A DNA stretch of 64,000 nucleotides from Rhodospirillaceae bacterium (GCA_006969625.1 CP030885.1:3111430-3175429), one strand, 5' to 3'. Counted from the stretch's first letter, positions 46,265 to 55,522 are shown. Made by a program: numbers and translations. The notes: generated by a model from the letters alone, not told the origin.

Positions 46265-46654
46265 TCAGTCGCGGCCCGGATAGAGGTCGTAAAGCTGTCC
46301 GTCGATGAAGACGCGTTCGGCCTTCACCCGCATGTCGGCCTCGTCGGCGGCGCGCGCGCCGGAGACGGTGATCTCGGTGCCTGGCGCCAGCAGCGCGTCG
46401 GTAAGTCCGGCACGCGCATTGCGCCAGGGCTGGCCGACCTCGACGGTCCAGCTCTCCCCGTTGGCCTCGACGATCAGGATGCCGTGGGGATTGCCCAAAC
46501 GGGCCTCTCGGATGACGCCAGTCAGCTCGAAGTTGCCGTCCGCGGTCCAGCGCCAGCCATGGTGCGCACGGGCGCGGCCGACTGAGGCGAGGCCGGCAGC
46601 GCCGAGCGCAGCGAAGAAGAGGGCACGTCGGGTCAGGCGGCGCGATCGCGGCAT
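46265..46654 (-). CDS. DUF6152-like exported protein
   Basis: A 129-residue protein. Residues 1-30 are a twin-arginine-like signal (SRRLTRRALFFAALGAAGL) ending RARA. The mature protein starts HHGWRWTADGNFELTGVIRE and is a small beta-barrel (TVEVGQPWRNARAGLTDALL). This matches DUF6152, an OB-like periplasmic domain of unknown function. The N-terminal HHGW is a possible copper site. Cotranscribed with the membrane protein 18 bp downstream. Confidence 0.75.
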   Translation of the reverse strand: MPRSRRLTRRALFFAALGAAGLASVGRARAHHGWRWTADGNFELTGVIREARLGNPHGILIVEANGESWTVEVGQPWRNARAGLTDALLAPGTEITVSGARAADEADMRVKAERVFIDGQLYDLYPGRD

Positions 46655-46935
46655 TGTCTTTCTCCCCGAGGTTTCGGTTTGGCGGGGCGCTGTCCGACCC
46701 CTTCGGCAAAACGTTGGGGGCGGTGGCGCGAATTCAAGCCGGGCGGGAGCGGTGAGAGCGATGTCACATCTTCCGTGCTTCGCAGGATGCATGAGTCCCG
46801 GCCAGATCGGCCCGGCGGTCATCGGACCTGCGCCGGTCGAGCTGTATGCGCCGCCGCAGGCCAGGTGTTAGACTGATCCGGTCTCCGGCTTGGACGGCGC
46901 CGACCCGACACGCTGCGCCAAAGGAGATCGCACCC

Positions 46936-47571
46936 ATGACGTGCATCCGCCGCACCCTTGCGCCCTTTGCCCTGTTGCTCGCGCTCCTGCCTTGGGCGCC
47001 GGCACAAGCCGATCAGGCTGCCGAGATCGTCGCACGCGTGACCATCGTCCAGGGCGGCGTCCTCGTGGTGCGCGGCAGCCGGAGGCTGGAGGCCGAAGCC
47101 GGCCTGGCGATCGAGCGGCAGGACGAGGTCGTCACCCCGGCCCGCGGCCGGGTGCGCCTCGATTTCCGCGACGGCACGGTGGTGGCGATCGGACCGAACA
47201 GCCGGGTGCTGGTGCTGCATTACATGGCCGCGCCCGACGGCGCCGGCGGTCGCGGCGGCGTCCTCGAGCTGATCATCGGCATCCTGCGTGCGACGGTGCC
47301 CAGCGCCGGCTCGCTCGGCTGGTCGGTGGAGAGCCGTGCCGCGGTGGCCTCCTCGCGCTCGACCGACTGGATCGTCGAAGCCAGTGCGCAGCGGACATCT
47401 GTTCTGGTGCTGGGCGGCCGTGTCGCGGTGGAGAGGCGCGCCGGGGGCCGCCTTTTCCTGACCGGCGGCGAAGGTATCGACGTCACGGCGGACACGCCGC
47501 TACCGGAGGTCCCCAACCGCTGGGGCGCGGCACGGGTGATCGATTTCGTGCAGAGAACGCGCGTGGAGTAG
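46936..47571 (+). CDS. FecR-domain exported protein
   Basis: A 211-residue protein. Residues 1-26 form a signal peptide (TCIRRTLAPFALLLALLPWA). The remainder is a FecR beta-sandwich: VTPARGRVRLDFRDGTVVAI, then VASSRSTDWIVEASAQRTSV and GGEGIDVTADTPL. AAGGAG lies eight bases before the ATG. It precedes the CHASE2-cyclase gene by 9 bp. FecR domains in this setting are thought to feed a periplasmic signal to the CHASE2 sensor, not to act on a sigma factor. Confidence 0.87.
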   Translation: MTCIRRTLAPFALLLALLPWAPAQADQAAEIVARVTIVQGGVLVVRGSRRLEAEAGLAIERQDEVVTPARGRVRLDFRDGTVVAIGPNSRVLVLHYMAAPDGAGGRGGVLELIIGILRATVPSAGSLGWSVESRAAVASSRSTDWIVEASAQRTSVLVLGGRVAVERRAGGRLFLTGGEGIDVTADTPLPEVPNRWGAARVIDFVQRTRVE

Positions 47572-47580
47572 AGCCCTGCC

Positions 47581-49557
47581 ATGGCCGCGCCCGGCAAGAC
47601 GTCCAGGAGTTTCAGCCGCCGCGGCGCCCTCGGTGCCCTGCTGACCGGCCTGGTCGCCGGTTTGCTTGCCCTATGGGCGCTAGAGGCTCCGGCAGTCGAG
47701 CGACTGGAGGCCACCACCCTCGATTGGCGCTTCCAGTTGCGCGGTCCGCTTCCGCCTGGCGATCAGGTGGCCGTGGTTCTCCTCGACGAGCGCTCGCTGG
47801 CGGCCTTGGGCGGCTGGCCCTTGGCGCGGCGACATCTGGCCGAGGCCGTCGCCGCGCTACAAGCCGCCGGCGCACGCACCCTCGCCTTCGACCTGTTGTT
47901 CGCGCCAAGGGCGGACCCCGACGGCGACCACGCTTTCGCCGCTGCCATGACCCAGGCCGGCAACGTCGTGCTCGGCTACGCCTTCGACTTCGATGCGCAT
48001 CAACCGCGCGAGCCCCTCGGTGCGCCGGGGGACGACCGACCCCCCGCCGAGGCTTCGCTGCACCGTTTCCTGCTGCCGCCTGGCACCGAGATGCGGGTCC
48101 CGCACGCCGCCGGGACGACATTGCCGGACACGATGCTGCAGCAGGCCGCGGCCGACCTCGGTCATATGACGGTGCTTCTGGCGCCCGACGGGGCGTTGCG
48201 GCGAGAAACGCTGCTGGTCGAGATGGCGGGCGAGCTCTACCCTTCGCTCGCCCTTCAGACGGCCCGACGGCAGCTCAGGCTGCCGCGCAGCGAGTTGAAG
48301 GCCGTGATCGGCCGCAGCGTCAGCCTCGGCACCCGGTCACTTCCCTTGGACGCGCGCATGCGCCTTCCGGTCAATTTCTACGGTCCCGCCGGGAGTTTTC
48401 CTGCGCATGGACTGGTCGACCTGCTGGAGGGGCGGGTTCCCGCCGACGCGCTGGCGGGCCGGGCCGTCGTCGTCGGCAGCACCGCTTTGGCGGCCAGCCC
48501 AGGCTTCGTCACGCCCTTCGATCCGGCGCTGCCCTCCGTTGCCTACACGGCGACCGTGCTCGACAACCTGCTGAGCGGTCGCGCCCTGCTGCGGCCCGAT
48601 TGGCTGCGCGGTCTCGAGTTGCTGGTCGCCGCGCTCGGCGCCGGCGTCGCCTTCGCAGTGGCCCGTCGGCTGCCGGCCGCGGCAGCACCGCTGGCCGCCG
48701 GGTTCCCGGCCACCGCCTGGGCCGGCCTGACCTACCTCGTTTTCGTCAACTGGCATGTCTGGTTGGCGGCCGTCGTACCGGTCGCCGCGACGGTCGGCGG
48801 CGCGGCGATCGGCGCCCTGGCGCGCAGCCGCGCAGAGCAGCGGCGGCGCCAGATCGTCGCCCGCGAGCGCGAGAACCTGTCGCGCTACTTCTCCCCTGCG
48901 GTCGCCGAGCGGCTGGCGACGCGCAGCGGACCGGGCGAGCTGACCGGCGTGCAGGACGCCAGCGTGCTGTTCGTCGACCTGGTCGGCTTCACCGGGCTGT
49001 GCGAGCGTCTGCCCGGCGAACGGGCCATCGCCCTGCTGCGTGGCTTCCACGAGCGCGTCGAGCGCGCCGTCTTCGCCTGCGGCGGTACACTCGACAAGTA
49101 TCTCGGCGACGGAGCCCTGGCCGTTTTCGGCGTGCCCGAGCCGATGGCAGACGATGCGGCCCGCGCCCTGGCCTGCGCGGTGGCGCTGCAGGACAGCCTC
49201 GCCGCCTGGCGCGAGGAGCTGGCGGGCCAACGCCTGCCGCCGCTGCACATCGGTATCGGCCTGCACCACGGGCCGGTGCTGATGGGCGACATCGGCGGGC
49301 AAAGCCGCTTCGAGTTCACCGTGCTGGGCGATACGGTCAACGTGGCCAGCCGGCTGGAGGGCCTGACCCGCGATCTGGGGGTGGCGATCGTCGCCTCCGA
49401 GGCGGCGATCCAGCGCGCCCGGCAGATCGGCGAAGTGCCGCTCGGCTTCTTCCGCCACGGCGAAGTGCGGCTGCGCGGCCGCGATTCGGCGCTGGCCGTC
49501 TGGGTTTGGCGCCCGCTCGGTGGTCAGCACAGCGCCGGGCGCAGGGCCGCCGGCTGA
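47581..49557 (+). CDS. CHASE2-sensor adenylate/guanylate cyclase
   Basis: A 658-residue membrane cyclase. One N-terminal helix (residues 17-36) is followed by a CHASE2 domain (about 40-330: TTLDWRFQLRGP, RTLAFDLLFAPRADPDGDHA), three helices (about 335-415), and a class III cyclase domain (about 450-640). SVLFVDLVGFTGLCERLPGE and LDKYLGDGALAVFGVPEP carry the two metal-binding Asp, and VLGDTVNVASRLEGL the catalytic Asn/Arg. The Lys-Asp pair (DKYLGD, DTVN) suggests ATP as substrate. It makes cAMP in response to a periplasmic cue, probably with the FecR-type protein. Confidence 0.92.
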   Translation: MAAPGKTSRSFSRRGALGALLTGLVAGLLALWALEAPAVERLEATTLDWRFQLRGPLPPGDQVAVVLLDERSLAALGGWPLARRHLAEAVAALQAAGARTLAFDLLFAPRADPDGDHAFAAAMTQAGNVVLGYAFDFDAHQPREPLGAPGDDRPPAEASLHRFLLPPGTEMRVPHAAGTTLPDTMLQQAAADLGHMTVLLAPDGALRRETLLVEMAGELYPSLALQTARRQLRLPRSELKAVIGRSVSLGTRSLPLDARMRLPVNFYGPAGSFPAHGLVDLLEGRVPADALAGRAVVVGSTALAASPGFVTPFDPALPSVAYTATVLDNLLSGRALLRPDWLRGLELLVAALGAGVAFAVARRLPAAAAPLAAGFPATAWAGLTYLVFVNWHVWLAAVVPVAATVGGAAIGALARSRAEQRRRQIVARERENLSRYFSPAVAERLATRSGPGELTGVQDASVLFVDLVGFTGLCERLPGERAIALLRGFHERVERAVFACGGTLDKYLGDGALAVFGVPEPMADDAARALACAVALQDSLAAWREELAGQRLPPLHIGIGLHHGPVLMGDIGGQSRFEFTVLGDTVNVASRLEGLTRDLGVAIVASEAAIQRARQIGEVPLGFFRHGEVRLRGRDSALAVWVWRPLGGQHSAGRRAAG

Positions 49558-49836
49558 GTCGTTCTCCCGTAGAGAGAAGGCGCTCCGGAGAGAGGCCCCG
49601 CGGGGCATCGCGGGGCCGTCGTCATCGGGCGTCGTTCCGTCTCGGGACCACACAGGTCTTCGCAACGGCAAACTCGGAGAAGCGTTCCCGCGTCCGCAGT
49701 GGGAAAAGTTCTGCCGAGCCCGGCGATTTCGCTTGCGTTGGCACGTCGCGATCCGTATTTCGGCCTTCGCCCAAGTTCGCACGTGCCCGTGGTCGCTCCC
49801 ACGACGCCTCTTCGGCGGACCGCCCGAAAGACCGGG
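49558..49836. other. Intergenic stretch, no gene seen
   Basis: Apart from the hairpin at 49594-49617 I see no gene, tRNA or repeat here. Codon-position bias is lost in every frame. A 9-codon reading frame at 49837-49866 (MVERLKATT) follows immediately and could be a leader peptide of the decarboxylase transcript. Confidence 0.5.
49594..49617 (+). terminator. GC-rich hairpin after the cyclase gene
   Basis: GGCCCCGC (49594-49601) pairs perfectly with GCGGGGCC (49610-49617) around an 8-base loop, 37 bp after the cyclase stop. There is no T-run, so it may be a weak or factor-dependent terminator or an mRNA 3' stabiliser. Confidence 0.4.
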
Positions 49837-49856
49837 ATGGTCGAGCGGCTTAAAGC

Positions 49857-50139
49857 AACGACGTAGAGGGCTTTTTTGGTCTCTTCCGGCTCGTCCACTG
49901 GGCCGGGGTCACTGAAGAGGCAGCTACATCCTTGCCGGCCGTGCGGAGCGGGATCCCCCGTTTCCAAGCCAAGGCAGCGCTCGCGGGTCGCACCGATCCG
50001 GCCACCCCATCGGCCGTTCGGCGCGACCGCCGGGGTGCCAGCGGTCCCGCCGTCTCCACAGCGGCGGGCGCCCGTGTGTCGCCCCGGCATCCCTGGCACC
50101 GCGCAGGACCGCCGTCCTGCGAACATGGGGGAGGTCCCG
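49857..50139 (+). promoter_or_regulatory. Structured leader of the PLP decarboxylase gene (speF-leader candidate)
   Basis: This non-coding stretch holds nested perfect stems: GGTGCCAG (50034-50041) with CTGGCACC (50093-50100), enclosing CCCGCCG (50046-50052) with CGGCGGG (50062-50068); then CGCAGGAC (50102-50109) with GTCCTGCG (50114-50121), which ends just before the GGGGGAGG ribosome site. A T6 run lies at about 49870. A conserved speF leader RNA is known upstream of alphaproteobacterial ornithine decarboxylase genes; I match by position and structure, not by sequence model. Confidence 0.5.
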
Positions 50140-51270
50140 ATGACCGACCGTATCCGCGCGTTTCTGGAGTCCGCCCGCCCCGAAGGCCCCTGCCTGGTCG
50201 TCGACGTGGAGGAGGTGCGCCGCAACTACCTCGCCTTCGCGCGCGCCCTGCCCGACAGCCGCATTTTCTATGCCGTCAAGGCCAACCCGGCGCCGGAGGT
50301 CCTGCGCGCCCTGGCGGCCCTCGGCTCCTGCTTCGACTGCGCCTCGCTGCCCGAGATCCGCGCCGCCCTGGACGCGGGCGCCGCGCCGGCGCAGATCTCC
50401 TACGGCAACACCATCAAGAAGGAGCGCGACGTCGCCGCCGCCTATGCGCTCGGCGTGCGCCTCTTCGCCGTCGATTGCCTCGAGGAGGTCGGCAAAATCG
50501 CCCGCCAGGCGCCCGGCAGCCGCGTCTTCTGCCGCATCCTGTGCGACGGCGCCGGGGCCGACTGGCCGCTGTCGCGCAAGTTCGGCTGCACCCCCGCGCA
50601 CGCGCCGGAGGTGCTGGAGACCGCCCACCGCAGCGGCCTGGTCGCCGCCGGCGTGTCCTTCCATGTCGGCTCGCAGCAGCGCAACACCGAGGCCTGGGAC
50701 AGCGCCCTGGAGAGCGCCGGCGCGATCTTCCGCACCCTGGCCGAGCGCGGCATCCGCCTGAGCCTGGTCAACCTGGGCGGCGGCTTCCCGGCGCCCTACC
50801 GCGGCGACGAGCCCGAGGCCGAGCGCTACGGCGCCGCCATCCGCCGCGCGATCCTGCGCCACTTCGGCAACCGCCCGCCCGAAACCATCATCGAGCCGGG
50901 CCGCGGCATGGTCGGCTCTGCCGGCGTCCTGAAGACCGAGGTGGTGCTGATCTCGAAGAAGGATCCCGCGGAGACGGCGCGCTGGGTGTATCTCGACATC
51001 GGCAAGTTCGGCGGCCTGGCCGAGACGATGGACGAGGCGATCCGCTACCCGATCGCCACGCCACGCGACGGCGAGCCGACCGGTGCCTGCGTGCTCGCCG
51101 GGCCGACCTGCGATTCCGCCGACGTGCTCTACGAGCAGACGCCTTACGAGCTGCCGCTGTCGCTGGAGATCGGCGACGAGTTGCTGATCCACGGGACCGG
51201 CGCCTACACCACCACCTATGCCTCGGTCGGCTTCAACGGCTTCGCGCCGCTGGCCGCCTATGTGATCTGA
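50140..51270 (+). CDS. Alanine-racemase-fold PLP decarboxylase (ornithine/lysine decarboxylase)
   Basis: A 376-residue fold-type III enzyme. Lys47 in FYAVKANPAPEVL binds PLP; FCRILCDGAGADWPLSRKFG and NLGGGFPAPY follow; GPTCDSADVLYE has the catalytic Cys-Asp pair from the dimer partner, and TYASVGFNGFAP closes the site. These are features of eukaryote-type ornithine decarboxylases found in alphaproteobacteria. The ATG is placed after GGGGGAGG. It makes putrescine (or cadaverine), the substrate of the homospermidine synthase encoded 143 bp downstream. Confidence 0.92.
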   Translation: MTDRIRAFLESARPEGPCLVVDVEEVRRNYLAFARALPDSRIFYAVKANPAPEVLRALAALGSCFDCASLPEIRAALDAGAAPAQISYGNTIKKERDVAAAYALGVRLFAVDCLEEVGKIARQAPGSRVFCRILCDGAGADWPLSRKFGCTPAHAPEVLETAHRSGLVAAGVSFHVGSQQRNTEAWDSALESAGAIFRTLAERGIRLSLVNLGGGFPAPYRGDEPEAERYGAAIRRAILRHFGNRPPETIIEPGRGMVGSAGVLKTEVVLISKKDPAETARWVYLDIGKFGGLAETMDEAIRYPIATPRDGEPTGACVLAGPTCDSADVLYEQTPYELPLSLEIGDELLIHGTGAYTTTYASVGFNGFAPLAAYVI

Positions 51271-51346
51271 CCGGCCTCGGCTTCCGATCGCGTCGGGCTT
51301 CCCACGACTGTCACGATTCCAACCTTGATCTCGCGCTGCAAGACGT

Positions 51347-51369
51347 GCCGGGGTGCGCCGCGCCCCGGC
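51347..51369 (+). terminator. Strong hairpin between decarboxylase and homospermidine synthase
   Basis: GCCGGGGTGC (51347-51356) pairs with GCGCCCCGGC (51360-51369) across a 3-base loop, with one G-U pair. No T-run follows. It may terminate, attenuate or protect the upstream message, so the two polyamine genes need not be expressed equally. Confidence 0.4.
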
Positions 51370-51413
51370 CGCCGCTCTGCGTTTCCACTGTATGTATCGA
51401 GAAGGAGAAGCCG

Positions 51414-52847
51414 ATGACCGCCACCTGGCCCACCTACGGCCGCATCAGCGGCCCGCTCGTGATGATCGGCTTCGGCTCGATCGGCCGCGGGACCCTGCCG
51501 CTGATCGAGCGCCACTTCGACTTCGACGTCAGCCGCTTCGTCGTCATCGACCCTGACGACAGTCATAAGGCACTGCTCGACGAGCGCGGCATCCGCTTCG
51601 TGCAGGCGCGCCTGACGCCGGACACCTACCGCGAGGTGCTGACGCCGCTGCTCACCGAAGGCGAGGGCCAGGGCTTCTGCGTCAACCTTTCGGTCGACGT
51701 CTCCTCGCTCGACGTCCTGAAGCTCTGCCGGGAACTCGGCGCGCTCTACATCGACACGGTGGTCGAGCCCTGGGCCGGCTTCTACTTCGACGAGTCCGCC
51801 GATGCGGCGGCGCGCACCAACTACGCCCTGCGCGAAACCGTGCGGCAGGAAAAGACAAGCAACCCGGGCGGCACCACCGCCGTGTCCTGCTGCGGCGCCA
51901 ACCCCGGCATGGTCTCCTGGTTCGTCAAGGCGGCGCTGCTCGACATCGCGCGCGACACCGGCGTCGAGGCCGAGACGCCGAGCGACCGCGCCGGCTGGGC
52001 GGCCTTGATGCAGCGCCTGGACGTCAAGGGCGTGCACATCGCCGAGCGCGACACCCAGCGCAGCCGCGCGCCGCGCCCGAGGAACGAATTCTGGAACACC
52101 TGGTCAGTCGAGGGATTCCTGTCGGAGGGCCTGCAGCCGGCCGAACTCGGCTGGGGCACCCACGAGCGCTGGATGCCCGACAACGCGCGCGGTCAGGAGA
52201 GCGGCTGCCAGGCGGCGATCTTCCTGCTGCAACCCGGCGCCAACACCCGCGTGCGCACCTGGACCCCGACGGCACAGGCGCAGTACGGCTTCCTGGTCAC
52301 CCACAACGAGTCGATCTCGATCGCCGACTACTTCACCTTGCGTGACGGCGACACGGTCACGTTCCGCCCGACCTGCCACTACGCCTACCATCCGGCCGAC
52401 GTGGCGGTGCTGAGCCTGCACGAGCTGTTCGGCCGCGGCGGCCGCCAGCAGGAGGTGCACCGCATCCTGGACGAGCACGAGATCGTCGACGGCATCGACG
52501 AGCTGGGCGTGCTGCTGTACGGCCACGCCAAGAACGCCTACTGGTACGGCTCGCAGCTCTCGATCGAAGAGACCCGCGACCTGGCGCCCTACCAGAACGC
52601 CACCGGCCTGCAGGTCACCTCGGCGGTGCTGGCCGGCATGGTCTGGGCGCTGGAGAACCCCGAGGCCGGCATCGTCGAGACCGACGAGATGGACCATGTC
52701 CGCTGCCTGGACGTGCAGCGGCCCTACCTGGGCCCGGTGGTCGGCGTCTACACGGACTGGACACCGCTCGACAGCCGCGTGCCCTTCTTCCCCGCCGAGG
52801 TCGACGAGTCCGACCCCTGGCAGTTCAAGAACGTGCTGGTGCGCTGA
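51414..52847 (+). CDS. hss: Homospermidine synthase
   Basis: A 477-residue NAD-dependent enzyme. The Rossmann loop is VMIGFGSIGRGTLPLIERHF near residues 16-35. NLSVDVSSLDVLKLCRELGA, VVEPWAGFYF and SCCGANPGMVSWFVKAAL are conserved, and length is as in Blastochloris homospermidine synthase. It makes sym-homospermidine from putrescine, the main long polyamine of many alphaproteobacteria. AAGGAG precedes the ATG. It follows the decarboxylase. Confidence 0.95.
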   Translation: MTATWPTYGRISGPLVMIGFGSIGRGTLPLIERHFDFDVSRFVVIDPDDSHKALLDERGIRFVQARLTPDTYREVLTPLLTEGEGQGFCVNLSVDVSSLDVLKLCRELGALYIDTVVEPWAGFYFDESADAAARTNYALRETVRQEKTSNPGGTTAVSCCGANPGMVSWFVKAALLDIARDTGVEAETPSDRAGWAALMQRLDVKGVHIAERDTQRSRAPRPRNEFWNTWSVEGFLSEGLQPAELGWGTHERWMPDNARGQESGCQAAIFLLQPGANTRVRTWTPTAQAQYGFLVTHNESISIADYFTLRDGDTVTFRPTCHYAYHPADVAVLSLHELFGRGGRQQEVHRILDEHEIVDGIDELGVLLYGHAKNAYWYGSQLSIEETRDLAPYQNATGLQVTSAVLAGMVWALENPEAGIVETDEMDHVRCLDVQRPYLGPVVGVYTDWTPLDSRVPFFPAEVDESDPWQFKNVLVR

Positions 52848-52896
52848 GGCGGCCCGCCGTCCTTGTCTCGCCACATCGGGCGCCTAAACTCGTGAC

Positions 52897-54078
52897 ATGC
52901 CCGACGGCGACGACACCTTGACCTTGCGCGCGGTCGCCTCCCTCGGCGAGGTCGAGGCGACCGCCTGGGATGCCTGCGCGGGCACGCTGGAGGGGGGCGG
53001 CAACCCCTTCGTCAGCCACGCCTTCCTCAGCGCGCTGGAGGAGTCCGGCTCGGCCACCGCCGAGCGCGGCTGGCTGCCGCAGCACCTGCTGCTTGAGTCC
53101 GCGGACGGCACGCTGCTGGGTGCCGTGCCGCTCTACCTCAAGGGTCATTCCTACGGCGAGTACGTCTTCGACTGGGGCTGGGCCGATGCCTACGAGCGGG
53201 CCGGCGGACGCTACTATCCGAAGCTGCAGTCCTCGGTGCCCTTCACCCCGGTCACCGGGCCGCGCCTGCTGACACGCCCGGGAATCGAGCGCGACGCCGC
53301 CTGCGAGGCGCTGATCGGCGGCCTGGCGGAGCTGACCAAGCGGCACGGCGTCTCCTCCCTGCACATCACCTTCCCGACCCGCGAGGAGTGGGAGCGGCTG
53401 GGCGCCGCCGGGATGCTCCAGCGCACCGGCCTGCAGTACCACTGGCACAACCAGGGCTACGCGAGCTTCGACGACTTCCTGGCCACCCTGGTCAGCCGCA
53501 AGCGCAAGGCGATCAAGAAGGAGCGCCGCAAGGTCGCCGAGGCCGGTCTGACGGTGCGGCCGCTGATCGGCGCCGAGATCGAAGAGCGCCACTGGGACGC
53601 CTTCCACCGCTTCTACCTCGACACGATCGACAAGAAGTGGTCGCGCCCCTACCTGACCCGGGAGTTTTTTTTCCTGCTCGGCGAGCGGATGGCCGATCGG
53701 GTCTGCCTGATCGTCGCCCAAGACGGGGACCGCGTGGTCGCCGGCGCGCTGAACCTGATCGGCGAGGACGCGCTCTACGGCCGCAACTGGGGCTGTGCGG
53801 AAGACTACAAGTTCCTGCACTTCGAGGCCTGCTACTACCAGGCGATCGAGGTCGCGATCGGGCGCGGCCTGGCCCGCGTCGAGGCCGGGGCCCAGGGCGA
53901 GCACAAGATCCAGCGCGGCTACGTGCCGGTCGAGACCTACTCGGCGCACCTGATCCCGGACCCGCGCTTCCGCGATGCGGTCGCGGACTTCCTCGCGCGC
54001 GAGCGCCGCACTGTGGCGGCCGAGATCGCCGCACTGGAGGACTGGAGCCCCTACCGCTGCGCCGAGGCCGAAGGATGA
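52897..54078 (+). CDS. DUF482/COG3146 GNAT-type acyltransferase
   Basis: A 393-residue protein. NPFVSHAFLSALEESGSA, LLGAVPLYLKGHSYGEYVFD and WGWADAYERAGGRYYPKLQS are the DUF482 signature; the second half has RKAIKKERRKVAEAG and KFLHFEACYYQAIEVAIG. The fold is two GNAT-like halves, related to Fem-type aminoacyl transferases of cell-wall synthesis. The exact reaction is not known. It starts 49 bp after hss and overlaps the TPR gene by 4 bp. Confidence 0.85.
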   Translation: MPDGDDTLTLRAVASLGEVEATAWDACAGTLEGGGNPFVSHAFLSALEESGSATAERGWLPQHLLLESADGTLLGAVPLYLKGHSYGEYVFDWGWADAYERAGGRYYPKLQSSVPFTPVTGPRLLTRPGIERDAACEALIGGLAELTKRHGVSSLHITFPTREEWERLGAAGMLQRTGLQYHWHNQGYASFDDFLATLVSRKRKAIKKERRKVAEAGLTVRPLIGAEIEERHWDAFHRFYLDTIDKKWSRPYLTREFFFLLGERMADRVCLIVAQDGDRVVAGALNLIGEDALYGRNWGCAEDYKFLHFEACYYQAIEVAIGRGLARVEAGAQGEHKIQRGYVPVETYSAHLIPDPRFRDAVADFLARERRTVAAEIAALEDWSPYRCAEAEG

Positions 54079-54776
54079 GACGCGCGCTGCTGGCGGCCGT
54101 GCTCATCCTCGCGGCGCCGGTGCCGGCGGTGGCGGAGGACTGGGCTGCGGCTTGTCGCGCGGCGTCCCGCGTCGCCGCCGTCGCGCCGTGCGAAAAGGCC
54201 CTGGCCGCCGACCCGACCGACGTCCAGGCGGCCCGGCGGCTCGCCTGGGGGTTGCTGGCGACGTATCGCGAGACGGAGGCGATTCGGCGCTTCGAGGCGT
54301 TGGCCCGGACGCGTCCCGACGACGCCCAGGCGCAGCTCGACGTGGCCTCGGTCATGACGGGCCTTCGGATGTACCCGGAGGCCGTGCCCTACATGCGGCG
54401 CGCCCTGGCCCTGGCCCCCCAGCGCACGGCGGTCCAGCGCCTTGCGGCGATCCTGTTCCTGCACACCGAGGACTACGCCGCCGCGCACGCCGCGCACCGC
54501 GCCCTGGCCGAGGCCGGCGTGGCCGTCGGATTGTACGACCTGGCGCGCGACTACGCCCAGGGCCGCGGCACCGACCCCGATCAGGCGCAGGCGCGCCACT
54601 GGTACGAGCGCGCCGCCGCCGCCGGGCACGTCGGCGCCATGCGCGCCCTGGCCGACAAGCTGGAGTACGGCGCCTTCGGCACGCCGCCGGAACCGGACCT
54701 CGCGCAGCTCTGGCGCCAGCGTGCCGCCGCCGCCGTCGCCGGCCTGCCGGCGGCCGATCCGCAGAACCTCGAATGA
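54075..54776 (+). CDS. Exported TPR/Sel1-repeat protein
   Basis: A 233-residue protein. Residues 1-20 are a signal peptide ending PAVAE. Residues 35-150 hold TPR-like helix pairs (LAADPTDVQAARRLAWGLLA, then ALARTRPDDAQAQLDVASVM). Residues 150-215 hold a Sel1-type repeat (GTDPDQAQARHWYERAAAAG). Such proteins scaffold periplasmic complexes. The ATG overlaps the acyltransferase stop (ATGA), so both are made together. Partner unknown. Confidence 0.8.
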   Translation: MRRALLAAVLILAAPVPAVAEDWAAACRAASRVAAVAPCEKALAADPTDVQAARRLAWGLLATYRETEAIRRFEALARTRPDDAQAQLDVASVMTGLRMYPEAVPYMRRALALAPQRTAVQRLAAILFLHTEDYAAAHAAHRALAEAGVAVGLYDLARDYAQGRGTDPDQAQARHWYERAAAAGHVGAMRALADKLEYGAFGTPPEPDLAQLWRQRAAAAVAGLPAADPQNLE

Positions 54777-54973
54777 AGGAGGCCGCACCGCAAGTGCAGC
54801 CGCGCGCGCTCGCCTGGACGACCGGCCCGGACACTCCTCCCGGTGCTCCACCACAAGGCGGTGAGAATCACTCGCAGACAGCTCGACATTTCGCCCTGAA
54901 GCACCTATGTTGATGATCTGGTCATCGGCAACCGACGTAAGTGTCGATATGACTCATCGGGGCGGAGCCAGCC

Positions 54974-55522
54974 ATGTATCGCGATAACTCCCTCATTCCG
55001 AGCGAAGCGATCCGCCTTCTGGCGCTCGGCCTTCTCGCAGACGGCGACCGGGCCTATGCCGGGGTTGCCGGCGAGGTGCGGCATTTCACCGGGCGCATGG
55101 TCGGCCCTTCGCTCGATCTGTTGGCCTCGCCACTGGAGCTGCTCAAGGTCGAAGGCCTGGTCGAGCCTGTTGCCGCCAACAGCAACGGCGAGAACGCCCT
55201 GCTGCGCATCACAGAGGCCGGACGCGGCGAGCTCGAACGCCTGCTCGCTTCCAACGTTCGGCCCCAGGTCACCGACATCAACAAGCTGATCATCGCCTTG
55301 AAGATGCGCTTCCTGCATCACCTGCCGCACGAACAGCAGGTCGAGCAGGCCGACCTTCTGGTCGAAATCTTCGAGCGCGAGTTGGCGCGTCTACTGGATC
55401 TGCGCAGCCACGAGCCGGCGTCGGGCGGCGAGCTCCCGGCGTGGCTCGACCTGGAGATCGGCGCCACCCAGGCGCGCCTGGCCTGGTTCGAGGATCTGCG
55501 CGACCGTCTGACGGCCGTCTGA
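54974..55522 (+). CDS. PadR-like winged-helix regulator
   Basis: A 182-residue protein. SEAIRLLALGLLADGDRAYA, VAGEVRHFTGRMVGPSLDLL, and LLRITEAGRGELERLLAS follow the PadR winged helix; the C-terminal half is long helices for dimerisation (HLPHEQQVEQADLLVEIFER). PadR proteins repress genes for phenolic stress or efflux. No obvious target is adjacent: the upstream gene is on the same strand 197 bp away and the downstream gene is convergent. Confidence 0.7.
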   Translation: MYRDNSLIPSEAIRLLALGLLADGDRAYAGVAGEVRHFTGRMVGPSLDLLASPLELLKVEGLVEPVAANSNGENALLRITEAGRGELERLLASNVRPQVTDINKLIIALKMRFLHHLPHEQQVEQADLLVEIFERELARLLDLRSHEPASGGELPAWLDLEIGATQARLAWFEDLRDRLTAV

